From Massospora cicadina (Eukaryota > Entomophthoromycota > Entomophthoromycetes > Entomophthorales > Entomophthoraceae): DNA of 64,000 nt. Both the position numbers and the translations under genes were made by a program. The stretch lies in contig JAKSZP010009292.1 of NCBI GenBank assembly GCA_022478985.1, positions 124,001-188,000 on the forward strand, read 5' to 3'. Under the pieces are notes generated by a model that searched no databases, had not been told where the DNA came from, and was given only the letters and a program-made list of their open reading frames with translations. Positions within the stretch are counted from its first letter, which is position 1. Every line of letters begins with the position of its first letter. Shown piece by piece: positions 44,430 to 55,670 of this stretch.

Positions 44430-45056
44430 CTATTTTTGGGTTTGCAGCTGCAATCCACTGGAGTTGATTACGAATCCCAGGTATTCCAACTCTTTCTTAA
44501 AGATGTGGAACTTACTTGGCTTGATAATCAGGTTAGCCGTTGACAGCCACTTGAATAATTCTTTCAAATGGTAGAGGTCATCAGTAAACGTCTTACTGAA
44601 CATGTTTATATTGTCCAGAAATACCAGGACGCACAACAACTTCAAGTCGCTTAATATCACATCCATAGCCTTCTGAAACGTTGCAGGCGCATTTAATAGA
44701 CCCTGGGGCATCCTTGTCGGTTGGTATAGTCCCTGTGTGGTAATAATCGCGCATTTTTCCTGGTCTTCCTTTGGAAAGTCAATCTGCCAATATCCTGAGA
44801 TCATATCCATTGTAGAGAGATACTTCGCTTCTCCCAAACTATCTAGTGCATCGTTGATTCTTGGTGGGGGATATGAATCCTTCTTCATAATTATATTTAG
44901 CCTTTGATAGTCAATCACCACCCAGTTCAATCCATCCTTCTTCTTCACAATCAGAATCAGACTCGCCCTGGGACTTGACAACAGAACTAGAAACCCATGC
45001 TTCACTAGTTTTCTGATTTCATCCTCCACTACTGCTTTGGAAGCTTTCAATCATTG
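44430..45056 (-). pseudogene. Reverse transcriptase of element I
   Basis: One open run of 206 codons on the minus strand, the longest RT piece in the window. It begins at the VEDEIRKLVKHGFL region, then WVVIDYQRLNIIMKKDSYPP, MDMISGYWQIDFPKEDQEKC, LYQPTRMPQGLLNAPATFQK and the catalytic box VLVFLDNINMFS. FLDN replaces FxDD, so catalysis is doubtful. LIIKPSKFHIFKKELEYLGF follows, as usual after the active site. The frame is close to the G and K type but with PTRMPQGLLN. Element J carries a related RT. Confidence 0.85.
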
Positions 45057-46050
45057 TATAAGTCTCATCCTTATTGCCAAATTTTCCCCAGTGTTGACCT
45101 TGTAGATCATGTCTCATGTGCATACCAAATCATGGTTGTCCTGAGTGAACACTTCCCAATACTTTTCAAATAGTTTGAGCGCCTCCTCTTTCTGGCCTTC
45201 TGACAGAACAGCGAGCTGCTCTCAATCAGTAATAGGTTGATACTTTTGGCTACCCTGGATGGTAATCCCATTTTTTCAAGAGTCCCAAAGTTGTGGAATC
45301 TCCTCAATTTGGCCGTCAGGATCAGATAAACAAACTCAATGATCAGATTCCTCTTGATCTTCATCAGTTTTTCACTCAAATTCGCCAGAACTTGAATTTA
45401 TCCATGGCCCGGAATTTTTATCCCAGGAGCCACCCATGGCTCCACTCTGGACTTCTTCCAGGGGCTTCCGACCTCCCCATACAACAGCTCAGGAGTCTCC
45501 ATTGTCAATCCTGTGTCAACTATCATATGTGATCTGGCCGGTATGGTCCTCCCATTCTTGGCCCTTAGTGGAATTCCCCAGTTTTCTAGGATTTCCGCCA
45601 GAATTTTGTGTCACTTCCTACCAACTAATTGGTACCAAATCAGGACAATGCCGTCACTATATATTATATTGTTGAAGTTGTTTTTCTGATTAGTAGCTTC
45701 ACCATCCTTCTGATATACTGATGGTAACGTCTGACCCAAGAGGTCAACTTATTATCCTTGAAGTTACATTTAACTCCATGCTTCCATAGAAACTCCATTC
45801 CAATCAGAATGTTTTAGTTTTGGGTTTCTAAAACTATTGCTGGCGCAGATACCACCAATGACCTGAATTGTAGTGGCAGCGCACTATATGCTCGACAGGA
45901 AACATTTGTGTTTGGCCCATCTGTCCCTGTATTCTTTTTTGTGTTTTAAGTTCAGCAAGAGCTTCATCTTCTTTTAATGCTTGGTCGAGACAATATTGAT
46001 GGGAACTCTGCTGTCAACAATCACCCTCACCCTCACTCGATTCACTTATA
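45057..46050 (-). pseudogene. Protease and spacer of element I, broken
   Basis: Near 46035-45990 the minus strand reads VIVDSRVPINIVSTKH, the retropepsin active site with DSG changed to DSR. After a degraded stretch comes the protease-RT spacer: NGRTIPARSHMIVDTGLTME and ETPELLYGEVGS (about 45560-45470), then NLSEKLMKIKRNLIIEF (45380-45330). This is the common IPARS-type spacer of Ty3 elements and is a useful comparison for the dUTPase-like spacer in A, G and K. Plus-strand frames at 45293-45675 are shadows. Confidence 0.65.
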
Positions 46051-46075
46051 TGTATATATATATATACACTCAGAG
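46048..46075. repeat. TA microsatellite
   Basis: A short run of TA/TG dinucleotides (tatatgtatatatatatata) just before the protease of I. Confidence 0.7.
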
Positions 46076-46399
46076 TATTTTAATATAGTGCCTACTGAGT
46101 GAATAGTGGCATTATTAGCCAAATCTAAGGTGTGAATAATTTGTGCCAATAAATCAGGAAATGATTCCTTTATCACGCTGAGGGGGATAGACAGATTAGA
46201 TTCATCTAAATGGACATCAGATAACTCTTCAGGATTCTTGTCAGTTTAAATCTTGTCCGCCAGCTGTCAGGCGTATGGCCTGCAACTTCCTTGATTATCT
46301 TGGGGTCAATTCTCTTCGCCCCAGCTTTGGTCATGGCGTTTACATCCATATTGACCACTTGATAAAGCTGATCCTGCTTGTCATCTATGAACAGATTGC

Positions 46400-47734
46400 T
46401 GATATCAATTTATTCATTCTTGATGTCAGGAGGAACAGGTTTCTCCGCAGCTCTAGACTGTTCATCATCTAGGCTGTGGGCCCTTTTCCCGAATCCTTGG
46501 TGACTGATGACTCTTTGGCCTGGACCACGTTGACTGATCCTTTGGCTTTTTACAGTGCACGGCGAAATGTCCTTTCCTTCCACACTGATAGCAGACCTTT
46601 TCCTTCATGTTTAACCATCTGAATTCTTTAGCTTATTCCCTGGCATGGTTTGGTTGGTGGCCTCCTTAGCTCCTTCGTTTCCCTTCATGGGATCCGGATT
46701 TTGTACCAGATTGGATTTGAAGCTTCTATTTGGGGCATCAAATGTCGCTCCCTAAATCTTTAATTTATCTACCATTTTCAAGGTAGTTATTTAGGTTGAA
46801 AACATGGAAGAAATCATATGATACAAATCACGATAGGGCTGAAGGGCCACTTTCAAGGATTTCTAGCATCAAAGTCATCCAATACTTTTGCTCCAGCCAT
46901 AATCTGTGACTCCTGGTAAAACCAATCCGCAAAGCTAGCTAGAGACACATCTTTATGGAACTGGATTCCCATAAATTCCTGCTTGGATTTTGACATGCAT
47001 GTCAGACTCCCAAACTCTTTCATGATGGCCGCCTTTGCCTCAGCATACGACCATCTGTCCCCCTCCAGGTGAGGTACATTAAGTTTTGACAGTCGGTGTC
47101 TAGGAAATTCATGACTGGCAACGCCTTTTGATGATCTCCATAGCCATCCATGGTCATGATGAGCAGTCTGAAAAATGCTGGGGCGTTATCCCAATGGAAC
47201 GTTGGCAATTTCAGCGTTGCCCTAAATTCCTCTGAGTCATTTCTGGCTGGTTCTTTTGATTCAGCAACTCAGCTAACTTGAGGAGTGATTTCAGGCGTCA
47301 TCTCCAAAATGGCAGCAAAAGTGGGTGGCATGTTCATTGGGGTATTTGACTTCCCAAGTATCATGCAATGACTCCTTTCTTCACATTGCTTGCCATATCA
47401 GGCTCACAAGCACATCTGTGAGCTTTAAGTTCCTCCACTTGTTTGATTAATCTTTTGATATCTGAACCAAAAATTCTTAACTGAATGAGATCTGCTTCTC
47501 ACTTCATTTTCAGGTATAAGACCTCTTGAACGAGGTCCTCTTTCTTCTTCTTCAATGAGTTTACTTTACTAAGTATCTTGTTCCCAAAGCTTGCTACATT
47601 CTCTATTCCTTCCTCCACCTTGGCGACTCATTCTCCAAGGCTGCAAACTCCTGATGGTCTGCTGATTTTAAGGCATTCTGGTTTACAGTGACTAACTCAG
47701 TCCACAGTTTACATAGCTCTTCTTTGTAAGACAT
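46400..47734 (-). pseudogene. Gag of element I, broken
   Basis: Starts at ATG 47734 with MSYKEELCKLWTELVTVNQN, 25 bases below the primer site, followed by a coiled-coil-like, Lys-rich region. The capsid-like middle (47208-46860) contains PTFHWDNAPAFFRLLIMTMD, WSYAEAKAAIMKEFGSL and SLASFADWFYQESQIM, the usual Gag signature in which the last block matches FVERFYMEAQTL in K. The zinc knuckle CYQCGRKGHFAVHC (about 46592-46550) is intact. At least eight stops or shifts lie between. Order and spacing are normal for Ty3/gypsy Gag. Confidence 0.8.
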
Positions 47735-47758
47735 TCTTATAGATTCTTCACTCAACTA

Positions 47759-47776
47759 CCCCTATAGTGAGCACCA
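47759..47776 (-). promoter_or_regulatory. Primer-binding site of element I
   Basis: On the minus strand TGGTGCTCACTATAGGGG, three bases after the 5' LTR. It is almost identical to the site in K. Confidence 0.75.
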
Positions 47777-47779
47777 ACT

Positions 47780-48913
47780 TGTAAAAAATACTTTGGTTGT
47801 TATTGCCAAGCAACCTAGTAACCTTTTTACTGCACAGGTTTGGTTCCCTCGTGCACTTCGTTGCCTTGTATAGAATGAATTATTAATTGATAATAGTATG
47901 GAGACTATTGTCTGTAGTTGAGTATGACTTAATCTCAGCCCAACGCTCGGCCAGTATTACTAATTAAATACTTGTGAAGTCGTACTCATGGGGATTTGTT
48001 CCCTTGCTCTTGTCCACCCAATCTTCGCTGAGATACCCTGGTGACAGTCTCTCACAGCCCAACACACAGTTAGCAGCTATCCCCAATTGTGGTTCCTTCT
48101 TCTCTAGATCCCCACTTGAATCTTTACTCTTCCCTCTGAGAGTCTTCCAATTATTACCCTCTGCAATAATATCCTTGAGACAGAACAACACAATTAAACT
48201 GATGATAGATTAACTATATACTGAATGAATAATATTACTAAATGCTGTAAATACTAATTTTTGACTGTTTTTATTATAGTGAATCCTATGGAATATATAT
48301 AGCGGTGAATATGGCTGTCTAACCCTCAGTTGACACCTCTTCAATGAAACAGAAGCTGTTGCCATTGAATCACCCATCCTTATCTCAGCGGCGATGGTCT
48401 TCCCCATCCTGGCTAGGATTCCGTCATTGGACATCCTTGAAACCTCAAACGGAAAGAGTCAAAAACTTGTCCCTAACGTTTTCCTCTCAATCCAAGTAAA
48501 CCAACCATATTTGGCTAGTGACCTGCTTAGGTAATGGGACTTATTACCCATTATGGTAGTTCACTCAACAATTAATTGATTCACTAGTTGCAGGCAGTAT
48601 CACTCGCCTCAAAACTTGCTATTCATTCCCAATCAGTCAGTGATGAAACCTGACTAATCCCCACTGCTACACCTGATAGTTAATCACTATTAGATGTCCC
48701 TATTATGTCAGCAACTCCGCCCAATGAGATATTAAGTATTTATCTGGATTGATCCCCGATGGATATGACCAGGCAAATATCCCAAAAATCCCCCAAACGT
48801 AGTTACTCCAAAACTTGGGCCAACCAATTTTTGGTTCACTTTGCCTTAGGGAATTTTCCCTAAGCGATACCAGGTAATCTAGCAGGCTGGGAATATGGGT
48901 AAAAATCTCAACT
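47780..48913 (-). repeat. 5' LTR of element I (1134 bp)
   Basis: Uninterrupted copy, highly similar to the 3' LTR (for example the tract 47998-48100 against 38972-39075). Its first bases read AGTTGAG in place of TGTTGGG. CTTGG follows at 48914-48918. Confidence 0.85.
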
Positions 48914-48918
48914 CTTGG

Positions 48919-49246
48919 TCCTTTGAGTTCACTCATCTTTACCACCTGTTGACCATCTGGGAGGTTTACCACCACACATCTGTGAGGCTTTGACTACTGC
49001 TTGTTTAGTCTCAAACCTGAGATCCAACCAGCCATAGGTCATAGAATTCAGTGCAACATATACTGTGTCCAGGAATTATTTTTGAACATCTCCACAGAAC
49101 CTTTCTAAAAGCGCCATTAAGTTAAAAACCTGAAAAACTTGAACTCCATGCTTCACTGATGACAGAGGCTTTGAATGTGGAGTTTTGATGAACTGGTTGC
49201 ATTTCGCTTGCCAGGATAAAATATCTGTGGAAATACTCACTGCCAT
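48919..49246 (-). pseudogene. LINE H ORF1, 5' part
   Basis: From ATG at 49246 on the minus strand: MAVSISTDILSWQAKCNQF, then QVFQVFNLMALLERFCGDVQ and LNSMTYGWLDLRFETKQAVV. One TAA interrupts near 49085. The frame shifts near 48975 and reaches the insertion point of I with KMSELKGPR. It continues at 38761. The N-terminal half of ORF1 has no domain I recognise; the zinc knuckle follows in the 3' part. Confidence 0.65.
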
Positions 49247-49456
49247 TTTCTTATTTTTATCTAGGCCACCATTGTTGCGGGGCGTTTACAAACTTTGGAT
49301 GGTGCTAAGACCAATCTTGTGCCAATTACTTTGCTAGTCCAACTACTACATGATATTGGGTGCACACTAAGCTCCTCAAAGAGATTATCAAACTTACTAG
49401 TTTTTGATAGAATCAGCTTCAATTAGTGATTGTAACGAGAGAAAAAAAAAGTAAAC
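49247..49456 (-). other. LINE H 5' untranslated region
   Basis: About 210 bases between the target duplication and the ORF1 ATG, the place where LINEs carry their internal promoter. No motif is singled out. The 5' end is next to an A-run (49440-49449 on the plus strand). Confidence 0.5.
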
Positions 49457-49950
49457 TACAAAATTGCAACTCAAATGTGCTAAATTTTCCTGAGATCAGC
49501 CCAATTTGAACTTCGTCATACAGCTGACAAAATACCATAGTTGGGAAAATGGGCATCAATTTAGGTTTAACGACATACCCCTATTTGGGATGTCAGTAAA
49601 CCTCTTAATAGCACTAAATACTCCCATTAGGACTGTCCATGTGCAAATTCTATCATGCTGATTTCGAGGATTGACATACAAATTTAGCCATAAGGCGGAA
49701 AACAGATTGAAATAGTATGAGAAACAATCTTAAAGTTGTTTTTAGCCCATGAGATTTCTAGAACAAGTTAAGACATCAATTTAACGACAACTTCTTTATT
49801 TTATAAAGTTGATTTTATGCTTGGTTAATTTTGAATAATTGCTAAGTTTATCTTCAGGGTAATCTCTAAATTGATGGTTTTTTGAAGGGTTTATTTTTGA
49901 GTCAACCAACAGGATTGAAACCCACCATTGAAACTACATTTCCCCCTTAA
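49457..49950 (+). repeat. D-type LTR, second copy, right part
   Basis: Resumes after the target duplication of H. It aligns with 19335-19384 (caactcaaatgtgctaaattttcctgag) and then 23320-23760. It is uninterrupted where E entered the other copy, reading CAGCT at 49524-49528. Confidence 0.7.
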
Positions 49951-50388
49951 TGTGACTTTCATTCTCACCCTCATGCTCATAAGAAGCATAAAAATCATGC
50001 CCTATTCCATGCACCCAGGTTACAGGTCCTTTATAACTTAGAATATAAGGTTAAATAAGTCCTGAAGTCCAACCCCTCTGCTGGACCGCGGGAAGCAACC
50101 CTTCAGTTGCAAGAGGGGTCCTAGGCCTCCAGTCACCCCCTCAATTTAAAAGAGTGACAGCTCAAGTGGTGGATGAATGATGGGTAGCTACCTTCATGCT
50201 CAAGGATCCAAAATCTATGCCACTTTTTTCCACTTCTCACCTTTTGGATATGATATAATGGGTTTACATTATGGGGTTCAGTCCAGGGCCCTATGGCGGT
50301 GCCCTGGGTACCACCTTACCCACGCGATTTTTCAAAATAATGAGAAGATACAAAATGAACCCCAGTACCATACAGTTCAGTAAAGATC
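49951..50388 (+). pseudogene. Chromodomain/3' pol remnant of a chromovirus
   Basis: Plus strand, near 50160-50380: TAQVVDE (a usual entry to the chromodomain), a degraded middle with WVYIMGFSPGP, and in another frame HLTHAIFQNNEKIQNEP. The last resembles the WxPxxxLxxAxxxxxxF...P end of a chromodomain. It is followed by the first of two LTR-like repeats, which would then be its 3' LTR. Identification is tentative. Confidence 0.4.
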
Positions 50389-51577
50389 TGTAACAAAGTA
50401 TATTTGAATAATTTAAATCTAGAAATTGAGATGAAAGGAGTAGTGGTCACACACTAGTTTAAATTTACAATAGATAATTATATAATTCATCAATGCAAAT
50501 TAAAGCGAATTTAGGAGTCAATCCTGCCAGAACAATATGGGATTTTTTAGGCTTCCATGCCTAAAACATATTCCTAATTTTAACTCTTTGGTTGGGGTTT
50601 ATATTACAACAGTCCCTATTACAAAAATACAAAGTTGGAATTCTCCATCTTAAATCTAGTATACTATTTCCACGTTCCACTGTTTAAAAATCCCTCGCCA
50701 GATAAGCCACATCTAAATATACTACTTTTTTTCACATTACTTATTCTACTATAAATTATTCAAATGGTATAGTTTAACCCAGAGTGGCCAACAACATTGA
50801 TAAAATCATGAAAATAAAATTCTATTGCCATCAATGCACCATAAACTGTGAACTCCATACCTCATAGGGAGAGAAGTCAATCTAGAGGTCAATTGGGCTT
50901 GCAAACCACCTGCACCTTGGCCAGATTACTGGTCACCAATGGTGACGCCTGAAAGAGCATAGCTCCAGTAAGTGCATACACCCAGATCCATACAGATGAC
51001 TAGAGGCCAAGTGAATTATCTGGCACTGTATGGACCTCATCCCCTAAAGAGGCTGTTTTCCTAAGTTGTCACTAGGCCATTACATTGGCCAATATATAAT
51101 AAATCCAAATTCGACTTCAATTACCTCAAAACTGACCTTTTCGCCATTCAATTGAGAAGGCTTTCTTCTGACACAGATATAAATTTGTGAGTTAACATGA
51201 AAGGTCTTGTGGCCCTTGTTTGTTACATTACCCCAACTTGATAACTTTGGTGAGTTATGGTTCCAACCAGCTCACAAGTTAAAGTAATGACCAATATCTT
51301 AAGTGAATATAACCCTATCGCCTTGTCATTGGTTTTTGCTAGCCTCTAATGGTTGAGGGGGAGGTTAGGGGGGTTTCCAGTTGGACCACTGGTTGTTAAA
51401 TCCTCTTGCACCCAACAGTTGACCTATAAGGGGAGCGTCAACAATTTTAATGACCCTTGTACTTTTGATTGGTATTAAATACCTCCCATTGCAAGAAAGG
51501 TCGCCTACCAGACAATTTCCCTTTCACTTTGCCTAATCTCAGGAAAGCTCAAGGGACATTCCCTTAGTGAGGGGTAA
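50389..51577 (+). repeat. LTR-like repeat, copy 1
   Basis: Bases 50389-51240 align with 51578-52430: tagtggtcac, gttggaattct, gccatcaatgca, gtgaactcca, ggtcaccaatggtgacgcctg against ggtcaccgatggagacgcctg, and gtgccagtaagtgcata-like tracts. It starts TGTAACAAAG. The segment 51241-51577, G-rich near 51355, aligns only weakly with the end of copy 2. No coding sequence. Confidence 0.65.
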
Positions 51578-52780
51578 TGTATTAAAATTTGAATTTCATT
51601 CATTGATTCCTATGATATTTAGATAGTATGAATAGTGGTCACATTTAACTAGTTTAAATCAAGAAACCGTGGTATTTTGTCATTTATTAATAAAAATCAT
51701 GTGAATTTAGTCTCTTTCCCACTTGAATGATACGGAAATCATTTAAATTTCCGCGCCTAAAGTACAAATTATAATTTAACTCTTTAGTAAACATATTATG
51801 GTGATCTAATTCTAATGCTCCCAAGTTGGAATTCTCTATCTTGTCTCTGATCTTCTCTTTTCGCATTCTCACTGTTTGGGAAGTCACTCACCAAATAGTC
51901 ACACTTAAATAAATTAAAATTTTACTCATTATTTATTCTATTATAAGTTATCTGATTGATTCAGTTTAGACCCAGGTTGACCAAAGCCATTGAAAGAATT
52001 ATGTGGACAATAATATATTGCCATCAATGCATTTTAAGCTGTGAACTCCAGACTCACAGGGAGTGAGGTCACTTTAGAGGTTGCTTTGGGCCTGCAATAC
52101 CCTGCACCTCAGCCTAATTACTGGTCACCGATGGAGACGCCTGTAAGAGCGTAGTGCCAGTAAGTGCATATCCTAAAATCCATACAGGTGACTAGAGTCC
52201 TGGTGGAGTATTTGCTGCCATATTAAACTCAACCCTAAAGAAGCTTTTTCTTGAGTCGCATCTGTCAAACTACATTAGACAACATAAAATATCTAAATTC
52301 AATTTTTGTCACCTTGACACTTACCTTTTCCTCCAGGCAATCAAAGAAACTGTCTTCTGGCATAGGTATACATATGTCAAGTTAACATACAAGATTTTGG
52401 GACCTATGATTATTTAAGGTCTAATAATCCAGATCATTTTGATCAGGTCCAACTGATCAAAATCAACATCTTAGGTCATCTAACTCAGCTATGAGGCAGG
52501 ACCAACCAATCTCACAAATAAGCTGATCTATATGTGGTACTAGCTTTTTAAATCTGAACTCTGCATGGATGTACTGAGTTCTAACTCAGATTTTACAAAT
52601 TTCCCCTCCAAAACCATATTATTTCCCTTTGGCAAGCCAATCATTGCACGCTGCATGGGTCCTAGGCCTTGAACATCAACTTGCCCATTTCTCCACCATA
52701 ATGGTAGCAGCCCCTAGGGGCTGTTGCTGGTTCCTTATCTTTACTATTTGAATTAAATAAACCGGTCATTCTACCATTAT
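51578..52780 (+). repeat. LTR-like repeat, copy 2
   Basis: Directly follows copy 1 and starts TGTATTAAAA after gtgaggggtaa, which is purine-rich. It may be the 3' LTR of an element whose inside is almost deleted, or a tandem array. It holds a perfect 16-base palindrome CAGCCCCTAGGGGCTG (52708-52723). Confidence 0.6.
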
Positions 52781-53759
52781 ACTTCTGCCTCTGCCTTATT
52801 AAAACCATCCTTTGGCTTTAAGATAAATCATGCAAACATGCCGCCCTTTTAAGTGTATTGCCATATTTCTCAAGTGGGCTTTTTGAACCGTTAATATATC
52901 AACTATTTATGCCGTTGCTGAGCTCATGAGATCAAGTGCACTGAATCAGCATCTGTGATATTCCATAAATATCATGCCCTCTTGACATTCACCCCGCTTG
53001 CTGATTATCCACCAATTTGGAACAATAAAGCTAATCAATCATACTGCTACATGGGGTCAAATACGCCTCACTCTAACAAGGCGCACCCAAATGAAAAATT
53101 ATCCATTGACACTAAGTTCCTATCCATTCCAGAAAGCTACCATTGATAGATTCCTGCTGCAGTTCAACCGCACAATCTAATTGAATGCCGTGTATCAGCA
53201 ACAGTTTTTAAATGTGATTTGACTCAAATTGCCACCTTGTGCTGGGTACAAAGCATTATGCCTTAAAAGTTTCTCATAATTAAGAATATAATTCTAGGGA
53301 TACCTTTCCTGTTCAAGCCAAACAAACAACCGCACCTCAATCAGGTTCTGAGATAAATTCCACTCTCTACAAAGTACAGCTACCTCAGAAGCTAAAAAAT
53401 GTTTTTTTACCTCTCATACCTCTGAGGTTACTCCACAAGAACTTCAGGTGCCACATCACAGCCATTTTGCTGGTCTGATGGCCTAATGCTGAGCTGGCCC
53501 ACTTACTCAGGGGAGCTATTTGAAAGGGTTAATCAAGCTGTAGATAAGTTATTAATTTGATCATTGGGTGCATCATTTGTTAGTTTGGAGAGTCTTGTTC
53601 TCTGGTCTATGAACCTTTACCCATGGTTACAAGCGTCGAAATTTGTTAAAGCCTTATATTAATCTTGTTGATGACTTTTATAGGCACACTGAGCTCCTCT
53701 CAAACTCTGCTAGTAACAAAACATTCTAAGTCAAAACCTTTAACAATAATTCTTCTTGT
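52781..53759 (+). other. Degraded sequence, possible gag remnant
   Basis: A plus-strand open run at 52955-53146 (FHKYHALLTFTPLADYPPIW) and a later WPTYSGELFERVNQAV (about 53492-53540) look protein-like but carry no diagnostic motif. By position it could be the 5' coding part of an element starting with the repeats before it. Confidence 0.3.
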
Positions 53760-54570
53760 AATTTGGCGTTATAGGCACTATACTTAAAAACAATAAAAGC
53801 AGATTTTAAAAAGCAAGAGATATTTTAATTTGATTAATAAGTAAAAGTATATATATATTATAGGCATTTTGGGGGTAAACTAGGATATAATGATTAATTG
53901 ATTGATTTCTGCATATCAAGCTATTTTGTATAGTCCTCTGATTTTAGTATTGGCAAAGATAAATCTTTGTACTGACTGTTCTTTTTGGTCGTCACTAGAA
54001 TTTATACTTTGGAGATCTTTCATGTTTATGAATGTGTAGTTGTGATTTGGAACTTGACTGTAGCTCCTTTGGCTTTTGTAACTGCATTTGTACTTCAGTC
54101 CTCTCAATCAATAGTTATTGAATTTAGTTCATATTTTATTAAGTAATATGATAATTCGTCAGTTTTGTTCAAACAAAGAATCTCTTCAGTTGGGGTAATA
54201 GCAATTTGGCTGTCAATGGCGGGATAACGCATGGGTATAAAAGGGGCCTCCAGGGTCATCATTTGTGACGGTAAGCACATATTTTTATGACCAATATTTA
54301 TACTGGTGCATCCCTTGAGATCATGGTTACTACTGATCAAATTACTTTGGTGGTCAGGAGGTATATGAAGGACTTTGTCTTCAGAAACTTTAACATCTTG
54401 GAGACTATAAAAGGAACTGTAAATTTTGCATATAATTTTGATTTTTGGGCAATTACAAGAAAATTATTTTCCAGGCTGACTATAGGATTTGTACCTATTT
54501 TAGCTTTAAGTAAATCAATTGTATCATAAAGGCCTTTTTATAGAGGCGAGTAATTGCTCCTTTAGCTGAG
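53760..54570 (-). repeat. Putative 3' LTR of element J
   Basis: Non-coding and AT-rich, related to 16741-17550. On the minus strand a purine-rich CTTGGGGTGGG (about 54595-54585) precedes it, fitting a polypurine tract after integrase of J. A TATA-like CTCTATAAAAAGG lies on the minus strand near 54545. GGGTATAAAAGG is on the plus strand at 54234. Confidence 0.45.
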
Positions 54571-55670
54571 CTTTTTTCAATACTACCCACCCCAAGATGA
54601 GACTTAGAAGACTTTAGGAGCCACTCATGGACTTGGAAATATGTGATGTTTATTATATTATCCTTGATAGAGTTCTTGTCTCCTCTTCTCATGGCAAAAA
54701 TTAAAGGTCCTTTGAGACAGCTGGAAACTTCTCGAGCTGTCCTCCATATATAGTAGAACTTCACTTTCTGTCCCACCTAAAAGATGAGTAATCTAGGTCT
54801 AAGTCATTTTCTTTGGTACTCTTCTTAAGTGACTTTATAATGTTGTTGCTGACGTTCAGATGAACCTTGACTTATTCCTATTAAACTCTTATTATATCTT
54901 TCAGGGTAGAATTCTTCCTATCCACATTCATCACTGGGTTAACAAGCTCAATAACGCAGCTTCTATTCCACATAGAGATTTTATGATGGCATGCAAATTG
55001 TCCTGTACTGGCTCATTCAGTAATCTTACTGGGCTGATAGCAATAGGATGACCCATTTTAACCCAAGGTTGACTGCAATCTTTATTAGAATTGACAAAAG
55101 AGTCCAATTAGTTTTTATGCTTCAATTGATCAAAGGTGTGTAAGCTATGGTAAAATACTGCTTGAAACCCACTAAGTCCATTAGGTGTCTCAAAACATCA
55201 AGAATAAGATACATTTATTTTCTAAAAACTAGTATTTGATGGCATTCGTGGCAAGTTGTATTCTTTTATTATAAGAATCTTATGGTAACTCTTTAGGTAA
55301 ATGTCTTGACTGCAATTGCTTGACCAACTTGTTGAAGTGATCTATTGAAACGATGGTGAACTGACTCCCACTTGATGACATTGGATTGGTGCTTCAGTTC
55401 CAATGGAGACATTTTGGAAAGGATGCACTTGAAGGAACAGATTGAAACTATAGCTTTTAAGGAGAGAATTGTATTTTGCGCATTTAATACAAATCTTCAA
55501 GACCTGAAATGTCGTCCAGCATCTCCTTCAAGTAGAATCACTTTTTAAGATGTTTGTATCTCTTCTTTAGCCTTCCGTGGCCTAATTGACTGTGCCCTTC
55601 CATGATTATCGCCATTCATTTGTTTGGCTTCACATATAGTAACCATTTCTCATGTGCTAGTTTCTCCAGT
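54571..55670 (-). pseudogene. Integrase of element J, broken
   Basis: Minus strand. The zinc-binding part near 55610-55480 reads HSQLGHGRLKKRYKHLKK and, shifted, ICIKCAKYNS. Core traces: SSGSQFTIVSIDHFNKLVKA (about 55390-55320, first Asp). The C-terminal part, 54776 downward, is well kept: MGQKVKFYYIWRTAREVSSC, LKGPLIFAMRRGDKNSIKDN and FQVHEWLLKSS, a GPF-type domain. The middle, including the second Asp and the Glu, is not recognisable. Confidence 0.65.

Larger units (their letters stand above)
38762..48913 (-). mobile_element. Ty3/gypsy element I with extra antisense ORF
   Basis: A minus-strand element inside LINE H ORF1, with a perfect CTTGG target duplication. The 5' LTR is 47780-48913. 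The 3' LTR is 38762-40575, itself broken by a solo LTR. From high to low: primer site, gag with zinc knuckle, protease, spacer, RT, RNase H, integrase. About 2 kb of extra sequence between integrase and the 3' LTR holds an antisense ORF and a second polypurine-like tract. The native length without the solo LTR is about 9.5 kb, long for a fungal-type gypsy element. RT has FLDN in place of FLDD, and gag has many stops, so it is inactive. Confidence 0.9.
32922..49456 (-). mobile_element. LINE H, full length but split by later insertions
   Basis: A non-LTR retrotransposon on the minus strand. Target duplication TACAAAATT flanks it (32913-32921 and 49457-49465). Its 3' end has a short A-rich tail of AAAATT-like units (32922-32940). 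ORF1 has a zinc knuckle; ORF2 has an apurinic endonuclease, RT and a C-terminal Cys/His segment. Without the inserted element I (38762-48913 plus target repeat) and solo LTR (35576-36713) it is about 5.2 kb, a normal full-length size. The RT and endonuclease wording is L1/Tad-like. Many stops show it is dead. It supplies the kind of machinery that could have mobilised the SINE at 3.4 kb. Confidence 0.85.

Noticed and set aside
45293..45675. Overlapping plus-strand ORFs
   Set aside because: Antisense to the protease-RT spacer of element I.
46048..46075. Origin or promoter in the TA run
   Set aside because: A plain microsatellite inside decayed pol; nothing else supports function.
52708..52723. 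16-base palindrome as a regulatory site
   Set aside because: A single perfect palindrome with no partner or context; could be chance.
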